A program made the translations under genes and the position numbers. This document shows positions 57,951 to 64,000 of a stretch of DNA of 64,000 bases, in pieces. Source of the stretch: Erythrobacter sp. SCSIO 43205 (GTDB lineage Bacteria > Pseudomonadota > Alphaproteobacteria > Sphingomonadales > Sphingomonadaceae); the NCBI RefSeq assembly GCF_019904235.1, contig NZ_CP063202.1:62001-126000 (forward strand), in the 5' to 3' direction. The stretch's first letter is position 1; the number at the start of each line of letters is the position of its first letter. Below the pieces are notes generated by a model. The model was given only the letters and a program-made list of their open reading frames with translations. It did no database searches and was not told the DNA's origin.

Positions 57951-58374
57951 GATGCACTCTCCTCTTCAGTCCTCCGAAGTAGCCTGCAAGAATTAAGAGA
58001 CAGTATTGCGCGCCATTCGATCATTATTTGCCGATACACGCTAGAGCCATGGAGATTTCCTACAACGCCCCATGGCGACTATGCCAGCGCTCAAATGGTA
58101 ACCCTTTCTTCGTCAATCCTAACGCCCATCACCCACCCATTTGGCAGAAAATATTTTCGCCCCTTGAACAGTGTCTCAAGTGTCTCAAACGCCCCGGTCA
58201 AACCCTGATCCCTTCACTACGTATTCCCCCTGCGACTCGCCGGAATTGCTTGGTTTACGCTAAATTAACCTTTTCCGTTCAGAACTTGTGTGGTTAATAG
58301 AGGGCAATATCTCTTAGCGAGACGTTACCAATAACCTTTTACGTCCATCCGATGGGGCAAATAGGGGACCAGAA
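57951..58374. other. Intergenic region upstream of ctrA
   Basis: This 424-base divergent region between the NERD gene and ctrA contains the candidate CtrA site (58254-58268) and a GANTC site (58234-58238). Short ORFs here lack coding character. A second promoter near TTAATAG (58296 region) is possible. Confidence 0.5.
58254..58268. promoter_or_regulatory. Candidate CtrA-binding site upstream of ctrA
   Basis: TTTA-CGCTAAA-TTAA is one base from the CtrA consensus TTAA-N7-TTAA and lies ~107 bases upstream of ctrA. A GACTC (GANTC) CcrM site lies 16 bases further upstream. Autoregulation and methylation control are known for Caulobacter ctrA; here this is inference. Confidence 0.4.
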
Positions 58375-59070
58375 ATGCGAGTGTTGTTGATTGAAGACGA
58401 GCCGACAACGGCAAAAGCCATCGAGCTTATGCTGACCACTGAAGGCTTTAATGTCTACTCAACCGATCTTGGCGAAGAGGGCCTCGATCTGGGTAAGCTG
58501 TATGATTACGATATCATCCTGCTCGACCTGAACCTGCCTGATATGCACGGCTATGACGTTCTTAAGAAACTGCGCGTTGCCAAGGTGCAAACGCCGGTTC
58601 TCATCCTCTCGGGCATTGCCGAGATGGACAGCAAAATCCGCTCCTTCGGTTTTGGCGCAGACGATTATGTGACCAAACCCTTCCACCGCGAAGAGCTGGT
58701 GGCGCGTATCCACGCTGTTGTGCGGCGTTCGAAAGGCCACAGCCAGTCGATCATCCGCACTGGTAAGCTTGCGGTTAACCTCGATGCGAAAACCGTCGAA
58801 GTCGATGGCGCACGTGTTCACCTGACGGGTAAAGAATATGCGATGCTTGAGCTTCTCTCGCTTCGCAAGGGTACGACCCTCACCAAGGAAATGTTCCTGA
58901 ACCACCTTTACGGCGGCATGGACGAACCTGAACTCAAGATCATCGACGTTTTCATCTGCAAGCTGCGCAAGAAATTGAGCCTTGCTTGCGGCGGCGACAA
59001 CTACATCGAGACAGTGTGGGGCCGCGGCTATGTGCTTCGCGATCCGCACGAGGATGCCGAAGCCGCGTAA
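58375..59070 (+). CDS. ctrA: Cell-cycle response regulator CtrA
   Basis: The 231-residue OmpR-type regulator starts [20 protein letters not shown], with the phospho-acceptor Asp in [16 protein letters not shown] and the conserved K in KPFHREEL. The winged-helix part has [10 protein letters not shown] and LYGGMDEPE, typical of CtrA. It controls cell-cycle and motility genes in Alphaproteobacteria. It is the only gene on its transcript, ending at a terminator shared with the convergent channel gene. Confidence 0.96.
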   Translation: MRVLLIEDEPTTAKAIELMLTTEGFNVYSTDLGEEGLDLGKLYDYDIILLDLNLPDMHGYDVLKKLRVAKVQTPVLILSGIAEMDSKIRSFGFGADDYVTKPFHREELVARIHAVVRRSKGHSQSIIRTGKLAVNLDAKTVEVDGARVHLTGKEYAMLELLSLRKGTTLTKEMFLNHLYGGMDEPELKIIDVFICKLRKKLSLACGGDNYIETVWGRGYVLRDPHEDAEAA

Positions 59071-59101
59071 GCGCCTCGCACCAAACACGAACTTCAGCGC
59101 G

Positions 59102-59136
59102 AAACGCCCGGTAGCCAAAAGGCCGCCGGGCGTTTT
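59102..59136. terminator. Terminator between ctrA and the YbdG-type channel gene
   Basis: AAACGCCCGG (59102-59111) pairs with CCGGGCGTTT (59126-59135) over a 14-base loop, with T and A flanks. Confidence 0.85.
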
Positions 59137-59161
59137 GCTTTCCTACAGGCTTAGTGGTGGT

Positions 59162-60376
59162 TTACGAGCCCCGGTCAACGAGCCTGGCGTAGTCGCTGCC
59201 CGAAGGCTCTTGGAATAGCTGCAAGTCAAACTCGGACACAATCGCGATCAGGTGATCGAAGATGTCGGCCTGAATGCCTTCATAGATCTCCCAGGCGGTT
59301 GTGTCGGTAAAGCAATAAAGCTCCAGCGACACGCCTTGCGGGCCGGGGGCAAGCTGGCGCACCATCAAGGTGAAGTCATTGTTGATGTGCGGATGCCAGC
59401 GCAAATAGGCCTCGATATAGGCGCGCAATGTGCCCAGGTTGGTGAGGCGCCGAGCATTGACGGGCGCGTCCTCGCCTTCAAGCTCCCTTGCGTTCCACTC
59501 GGCAATCTCTTCGCGCTTATCGGCAAGGTAGGCCTTGAGCATTTTGAATTTCTTGAGGTCCAAAACCTCCTCATCGGAAAGGAACCGCACCGAATTCTGA
59601 TCGAGATGCAGCGCCCGCTTGATCCGCCGCCCCCCGCTCTCAGCCATCCCGCGCCAGTTCTGGTAGCTGTCAGCGACGAGGCGATATGTGGGGATCGACA
59701 CGATGGTCTTGTCGAAATTCTGCACCTTTACCGTGTGAAGCGAGATGTCGATCACGGTGCCATCTGCGCCCATGCTGGTCATGGTGATCCAGTCACCCAC
59801 GCGAAGCATATCGTTAGTGCTCAGCTGGACGCTGGCAACGAGACTGAGGATGGTGTCTTTGAAAACGAGGAGCAAAACCGCCGTGATCGCGCCAAGCCCG
59901 CTTAAAAGCAGGAAAGGGCTTTCGTTAATTAGGATGGAAATCAGGATGATCACCGCGCCGCAAAGGACGATAATCTTGACGACTTGCAAATAGCCTTTGA
60001 TCGGGCGATTTTTCGCCTGCGGGCGGCGCTCATAAACCTCATTCACATAGGTCAACGCCTTGACGATTCCCATTGCGATGGAAAGAACGATAACCGACTG
60101 ACTGACATCAGAAATCAGCTCCACCGCCCAATCTTCTAGGCCCGGTACAAAGCCAATACCCTTGGAAATCACCAGCAGCGGGGCAACGGTTGCAAACCAG
60201 GTGGCTGATCGGTCGATCGTGCTGCTCTTGCGATCCAGATACGGCGCAGCAATCCGCAAAATCACGTCTTTGAGAATGAAATTGACGAGGAGCGAGGCAA
60301 TCAGAAGCCCGGTGACGCCGATGACACTTTGTGCCCACAAGGGCTGAGCGGAGAAAAAGGCCAAAAGCTGTTCCAT
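59162..60376 (-). CDS. YbdG-type mechanosensitive channel
   Basis: The 404-residue protein has an N-terminal set of about five hydrophobic segments and an MscS domain with RVGDWITM, GADGTVIDISLHTVKV and NWRGMAESGGRRIKR. The last pattern is typical of the YbdG branch, which contributes small conductances in hypo-osmotic shock. It is longer than the MscS at 25281-26114 and from a different subfamily. It is divergent from trmB. Confidence 0.9.
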   Translation of the reverse strand: MEQLLAFFSAQPLWAQSVIGVTGLLIASLLVNFILKDVILRIAAPYLDRKSSTIDRSATWFATVAPLLVISKGIGFVPGLEDWAVELISDVSQSVIVLSIAMGIVKALTYVNEVYERRPQAKNRPIKGYLQVVKIIVLCGAVIILISILINESPFLLLSGLGAITAVLLLVFKDTILSLVASVQLSTNDMLRVGDWITMTSMGADGTVIDISLHTVKVQNFDKTIVSIPTYRLVADSYQNWRGMAESGGRRIKRALHLDQNSVRFLSDEEVLDLKKFKMLKAYLADKREEIAEWNARELEGEDAPVNARRLTNLGTLRAYIEAYLRWHPHINNDFTLMVRQLAPGPQGVSLELYCFTDTTAWEIYEGIQADIFDHLIAIVSEFDLQLFQEPSGSDYARLVDRGS

Positions 60377-60472
60377 ATGCGGTGCGATATAGGAAGGAGC
60401 GGCGCAGCCTCAAGCGGCTTGCCCCTCTAATGGCTGGACAAATCCCCCCTCCTCCGACTAGCGAGCCTTCGC

Positions 60473-61174
60473 ATGAGCGCATTTAAAGAAGGTGATCCGA
60501 CGACATTGAGCAGGCTTTATGGCCGCTCGATTGGCAAACCCCTGAGCGCGAAGCAGCAGGGGCTGGTCGATAATCTGTTGCCGCAAATCGCTGTGCCTGC
60601 GGAAGGTCCGGTGACGGCTGAACGTCTGTTTGGCGAAGACTGCCAGATGCATTTCGAGATCGGCTTTGGCGGGGGTGAGCATTTGGCCTACCGCGCAGAT
60701 TTGCTTCCAAATCATGGGTTTATCGGCGCAGAACCGTTTATTAACGGGGTCGCGCAGGCGTTGACGCACGTCGATGATGGCAAGCTTTCAAACGTGCGCC
60801 TTCACGCAGGGGACGCCTTGGAAGTGCTTGGCCGCGTGCCGGACGCATCGCTTTTGATGGTATATCTTCTCCACCCCGATCCTTGGCCCAAGAACAAGCA
60901 CGCTAAGCGCCGGATGATGAACGACGGCCCGGTTCAGATGATCGCGGACAAGTTGAAACCGGGCGGTGAATTCCGCTTTGGCACCGATCACCCGATCTAC
61001 GTGCGCCATGCGCTAATGGTAATGCAGCGCTTTACGAACGAATTTGAATGGGTCGTGGAGGGCCCGGAAAGCTGGCAAAACCGCCCCTCGGGCTGGTGCG
61101 AGACGCGCTATGAAACCAAAGCGCGCAATGTGTTCGGTCACGAGGTTTGGTACTTCCGGTTCAGGAGAAAGTGA
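60473..61174 (+). CDS. trmB: tRNA (guanine-46-N7)-methyltransferase
   Basis: The 233-residue protein carries the TrmB SAM-binding pattern EIGFGGGEHLAYRA and the PDPWPKNKHAKRR segment (here HPDPWPKNKHAKRRMM). It methylates G46 in the tRNA variable loop. It is a single gene between the YbdG-type channel and the Abi-family gene. Confidence 0.96.
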   Translation: MSAFKEGDPTTLSRLYGRSIGKPLSAKQQGLVDNLLPQIAVPAEGPVTAERLFGEDCQMHFEIGFGGGEHLAYRADLLPNHGFIGAEPFINGVAQALTHVDDGKLSNVRLHAGDALEVLGRVPDASLLMVYLLHPDPWPKNKHAKRRMMNDGPVQMIADKLKPGGEFRFGTDHPIYVRHALMVMQRFTNEFEWVVEGPESWQNRPSGWCETRYETKARNVFGHEVWYFRFRRK

Positions 61175-61213
61175 GCCGGAGACGGAGCAGGCAGGCGGAT
61201 CTTGAGAAGCGAT

Positions 61214-62068
61214 TTAGTAGCCAAGTTCTGTTGGTGTGACTTCTGAATATCGAGATAGAAGCTTAGCGACTTTTGGATTGGTAGCAGGTTTCTTGCCCTT
61301 TGATTTCAGGCAATGATCCAAGCATTCTATAATCGCTTTGAGCTTAGTCGGATTGGCCGAGGGAATACTAGCACTGTTTAGTGTCTGCGGTTGCTTCTGA
61401 AAGCTCCTATTGAACAGTCGATCATGATGCGCGCATATGTTTCGTAAATCGACAAAAGCATCTTGCCAGCTCTGAAATACCGCGGTCGATGGAACCCCGA
61501 AGCCTCTCGCAACACCTCCTCTTGTTGTTCCGTCTAGACACTTGAATAAACGTCCAGCAGCCCCGAAGGTTAGAAATTCTTTCATCGTCCAGATGGGTGG
61601 CAGGAGCGGTGGGTTGTATTTTGCCCGGTAGTGCTTCGCTCTCTGATCCTTGCTTTTATCATACGTGGAGAGAAGCATTTGGTAGGCTTGTGCGTGTGCT
61701 TTCGCATTTTTGAAGGCAGCAACATTTTCGTAAGGGTGACCACCGAAGCGCTGGCTTAGTTCTTCTGACATCGCATTGCGAAATAAGAGTTCGTATTTGC
61801 CGATCGCATCAAAGCATATGGCCCGAAGCTTCTCGTCGAATTCGTAAATGCGCAAGATGTCTCGGTAAGATGTGCCGTGCAAGAATGGTCTGTGGGCTAG
61901 AGTATGGTCACGGCGGCTCAGAAAATAGATTCTCAGGCGCTCATAGCCGATTGAATCAATTTTCTTTGCCGCCACATTTGGCTGTGGAATATGTAAGCCA
62001 CGGGCGCGCAAATGAGTTACTCTCTGAAGAGCGGTTGCGTGAGGTTTGGTGTAAGGGATTAACGTCAT
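61214..62068 (-). CDS. Abi-family (Abi_2) HEPN-type protein
   Basis: The 284-residue protein starts with the Abi_2 pattern: YTKPHATALQRVTHLRARGL, then SIGYERLRIYFL. The C-terminal part has DLRNICAHHDRLFN, a HEPN-type R-x4-H motif expected for a ribonuclease. Relatives (AbiD/AbiF) abort phage infection. The gene is visibly more AT-rich than its neighbours, suggesting transfer. No usual SD precedes the ATG; a terminator hairpin ends 12 bases upstream. A partner antitoxin gene is not obvious. Confidence 0.87.
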   Translation of the reverse strand: MTLIPYTKPHATALQRVTHLRARGLHIPQPNVAAKKIDSIGYERLRIYFLSRRDHTLAHRPFLHGTSYRDILRIYEFDEKLRAICFDAIGKYELLFRNAMSEELSQRFGGHPYENVAAFKNAKAHAQAYQMLLSTYDKSKDQRAKHYRAKYNPPLLPPIWTMKEFLTFGAAGRLFKCLDGTTRGGVARGFGVPSTAVFQSWQDAFVDLRNICAHHDRLFNRSFQKQPQTLNSASIPSANPTKLKAIIECLDHCLKSKGKKPATNPKVAKLLSRYSEVTPTELGY

Positions 62069-62074
62069 TAGAAT

Positions 62075-62123
62075 AAAAAAGGACCGCCCTTTTGCACTCC
62101 TCTAAGAGGACGTGTGGCGGCCC
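62075..62123 (-). terminator. Terminator hairpin between maeB and the Abi gene
   Basis: CCGCC (62084-62088) pairs with GGCGG (62116-62120), with an inner stem TCCTC-GAGGA (62098-62110). On the minus strand the T-run comes from AAAAAA at 62075-62080. It ends the maeB message and also lies within any leader of the Abi gene. Confidence 0.75.
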
Positions 62124-62134
62124 ATGACATGATC

Positions 62135-62163
62135 TGAATAGATATAAAATTGCATTTTTGCAA
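62135..62163 (-). promoter_or_regulatory. Candidate promoter upstream of the terminator and Abi gene
   Basis: On the minus strand TTGCAA (62158-62163) and TATTCA (62135-62140) are 17 bases apart in an AT-rich stretch. A transcript from here (start near 62128) would run straight through the hairpin. Confidence 0.28.
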
Positions 62164-62232
62164 GTCTATTTTGTCTCGATTAGCGATAGTATATTCTCAA
62201 ATATTTGAAATACCATCGGTAAATCGTCAGCG

Positions 62233-64000
62233 CTAACCCACAACCCCCGCGCTAGCCAGCACCGCCAGCGTCAACACATCGGGCGCAATCGCTGTCATTG
62301 GCGCAATCTGCACTGGCTTCTCCATGCCCAAGAGCATTGGACCAACCGTCGTGTTGGACCCAAGCTCACGCAGCAGTTTCGCAGACAGGTTCGCCGATTG
62401 AAGACCCGGCATGACCAGCACATTGGCAGGGCCGGACAAGCGGCTGAACGGGTAAAGCTTCATCACCGCAGGGTTGAGCGCTGCATCGGGCGCCATCTCG
62501 CCTTCATATTCGAAGTCGCAGCCTTCTTCATCAAGAATACCAACGGCTTTACGAATATCGGCAAGCCATTGACCCGACGGATTGCCGAAGGTTGAATAGG
62601 ACAGGAACGCCACACGCGGTTCGTGACCCATTCGGCGCGCCACAGCAGCGGTTTCGCGCGCGATATAGGCAAGCTCGCTTGCGCTGGGCCGCTCGTTGAT
62701 GGTGGTGTCGGCCAAGAATGTTGTGTGGTTCTTCCCGATCATCATGTGGATGCCAAACGGCAGCGCGCCCGCTTTCTTGTCGAGCACAAGGTTCACCTCG
62801 CGCATGGTCTGGGCATAGGTGCGCGTGAGGCCTGTAATCATGCCATCGCCATGCCCAAGCGCGACGAGAAGCGCAGCAAAGACATTCCGCTCCTGATTGA
62901 CCATGCGGCGCACATCACGCTCAGTATAGCCGCGCCGTTGAAGGCGGTCATAAAGATAATCGACCATCGCAGGCACGTGCTCGCTATCGGCTGAGTTCTG
63001 GATCTCAAAGCTTTGCGGGTCAGAAACCGACAGCTGGTGAAGCTTGTCGAGCACCGCTTTGGTGCGACCCACGAGGATGGGCGTGCCATAGCCAAAATCG
63101 CGGAACTGGATCGCGGCGCGCAGTACAACCTCTTCCTCGGCTTCGGCAAACACCATGCGCTTAGGATTGGCCCGCGCCTCGTTGTAAACGCCCGTGAGGA
63201 CCGAAGTGGTAGGATTAAGGCGCGATTTGAGAGCGTGCTTGTACTGGTCGAAATCCTCGATGCTCGCTTGCGCAACGCCTGAATCCATCGCAGCCTTGGC
63301 GACAGCGGAAGAAACCACTTCGATCAAACGTGGATCGAAAGGCGCAGGGATGATGTAGTCGGTTCCAAACTTCTGGTTTTTGCCATAAGCGCTCGCGACT
63401 TCCTCTGGCACCTGTTGGCGCGCGAGTTCCGCAATCGCAGTGGCAGCGGCGACCTTCATCTCTTCGTTGATCGTGGTCGCCTGCACATCGAGTGCGCCGC
63501 GGAAGATGAAGGGGAAGCCAAGCACATTGTTGACCTGGTTGGGAAAATCGCTGCGCCCGGTGGCGATGATTGCATCGGGACGCACGGCTTTTGCTTCATC
63601 CGGCATGATTTCAGGCGTTGGATTCGCCATTGCAAAGATGATGGGCTTGTCCGCCATATCGGCGACCCATTCGGGCTTGAGTGCGCCAGCAGCAGAAAGA
63701 CCGAGGAAAATGTCAGCGCCCTTAAGAGCCTCTTCAAGGGTGGTCGCATCGGTTGCCACCGCATGAGCGCTCTTCCATTGGTCGACATTGTCGCGTCCCG
63801 GCGTGATCGGTCCTTTGCGGTCGCACATGATCACGTTTTCGTGACGCACACCCATGGCTTTGACGAGAGCGGTACAAGCGATCGCCGCCGCACCAGCGCC
63901 ATTCACGACGACTTTGACATCTTCGATCTTGCGGTCGGTGAGGTAGCAGGCGTTGAGCAGGCCGGCTGCGGTAATGATTGCAGTCCCGTGTTGGTCATCA
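62233..64000 (-). CDS. maeB: NADP-dependent malic enzyme with phosphotransacetylase domain (5' partial)
   Basis: The gene runs off the window at 64000; the frame is open through the edge, so the first part is missing. The visible 588 or so residues start in the malic enzyme NAD(P)-binding domain (DDQHGTAIITAAGLL, then VVVNGAGAAA). From about 63300 downward they continue with a phosphotransacetylase-type C-terminal domain (RMVFAEAEEEVVLRA). This fusion is the large MaeB class. It converts malate to pyruvate with CO2 release; the PTA part is often regulatory and may not be catalytic. A terminator lies ~110 bases beyond the stop. Confidence 0.95.
   Translation of the reverse strand, partial: DDQHGTAIITAAGLLNACYLTDRKIEDVKVVVNGAGAAAIACTALVKAMGVRHENVIMCDRKGPITPGRDNVDQWKSAHAVATDATTLEEALKGADIFLGLSAAGALKPEWVADMADKPIIFAMANPTPEIMPDEAKAVRPDAIIATGRSDFPNQVNNVLGFPFIFRGALDVQATTINEEMKVAAATAIAELARQQVPEEVASAYGKNQKFGTDYIIPAPFDPRLIEVVSSAVAKAAMDSGVAQASIEDFDQYKHALKSRLNPTTSVLTGVYNEARANPKRMVFAEAEEEVVLRAAIQFRDFGYGTPILVGRTKAVLDKLHQLSVSDPQSFEIQNSADSEHVPAMVDYLYDRLQRRGYTERDVRRMVNQERNVFAALLVALGHGDGMITGLTRTYAQTMREVNLVLDKKAGALPFGIHMMIGKNHTTFLADTTINERPSASELAYIARETAAVARRMGHEPRVAFLSYSTFGNPSGQWLADIRKAVGILDEEGCDFEYEGEMAPDAALNPAVMKLYPFSRLSGPANVLVMPGLQSANLSAKLLRELGSNTTVGPMLLGMEKPVQIAPMTAIAPDVLTLAVLASAGVVG

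Noticed and set aside
57936..58297. Short plus-strand ORFs between the NERD gene and ctrA
   Set aside because: Composition is not coding-like, and they cover the ctrA regulatory region.

Overview
This window comes from an alphaproteobacterial chromosome, most likely of the Erythrobacteraceae/Sphingomonadales group. Supporting signs are CtrA, a GapR-type DUF2312 protein, DUF1244 and DUF4167 proteins, a bacterial CDC48-type AAA ATPase, an lptB-rpoN pair, and a BLUF-plus-B12-domain photoreceptor of the kind linked to control of photosynthesis genes in aerobic anoxygenic phototrophs. Base composition is moderately GC-rich. I saw no rRNA, tRNA, CRISPR array, insertion sequence or prophage. Most of the window is housekeeping core, with a few accessory islands.

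Layout. 1-6.1 kb: end of a ubiG-like gene, a periplasmic glycerophosphodiesterase, an ArsC/Spx-like protein, ruvC and yebC with a possible tiny membrane ORF between them, a CPBP protease, gapR, and a SLOG-nucleotidyl cyclase fusion. 6.1-9.1 kb: pyk and gltX. 9.1-11.2 kb: three unrecognised genes. 11.3-21.8 kb: rpoC and rpoB on the minus strand, divergent from rplJ-rplL on the plus strand, with a small lipoprotein gene between. 21.9-26.2 kb: a CZB protein, a large unknown protein, a MATE exporter and an MscS channel. 26.3-28.4 kb: CIRCE-groES-groEL. 28.5-36 kb: BLUF photoreceptor, DUF885 peptidase-like lipoprotein, DUF305/beta-propeller protein, a class A beta-lactamase-like hydrolase and a second Ala/Glu-rich lipoprotein. 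36-41.6 kb: polA, a small membrane protein and the CDC48-type ATPase. 41.7-42.1 kb: a non-coding region holding a probable small RNA on the minus strand and two tandem palindromes. 42.1-46 kb: CoA-transferase A, a HAD-like lipoprotein, CoA-transferase B and a CaiB-type CoA-transferase. 46-54.4 kb: metK, lnt, a DUF4167 protein, prmC-prfA, a palindromic repeat, hisS and ppa. 54.5-59.1 kb: lptB-rpoN, a NERD nuclease-like gene and ctrA. 59.1-64 kb: a YbdG-type channel, trmB, an Abi-family gene and maeB, which runs off the window.

Functional links. prmC modifies the release factor encoded by prfA, which it overlaps. ScoA and ScoB form one CoA-transferase, but their genes are separated by a lipoprotein gene in the same run. 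groES-groEL sit behind an HrcA operator. Signalling and regulation are well represented: CtrA, GapR, sigma-54, the BLUF-B12 photoreceptor, the SLOG-cyclase and the candidate sRNA. The strongest leads for new biology are the sRNA with its tandem palindromes, the BLUF-B12 protein with a PpsR/CrtJ-like TGT-N12-ACA motif upstream, the cyclase with altered substrate-recognition residues, and the Abi gene placed directly behind a terminator hairpin.
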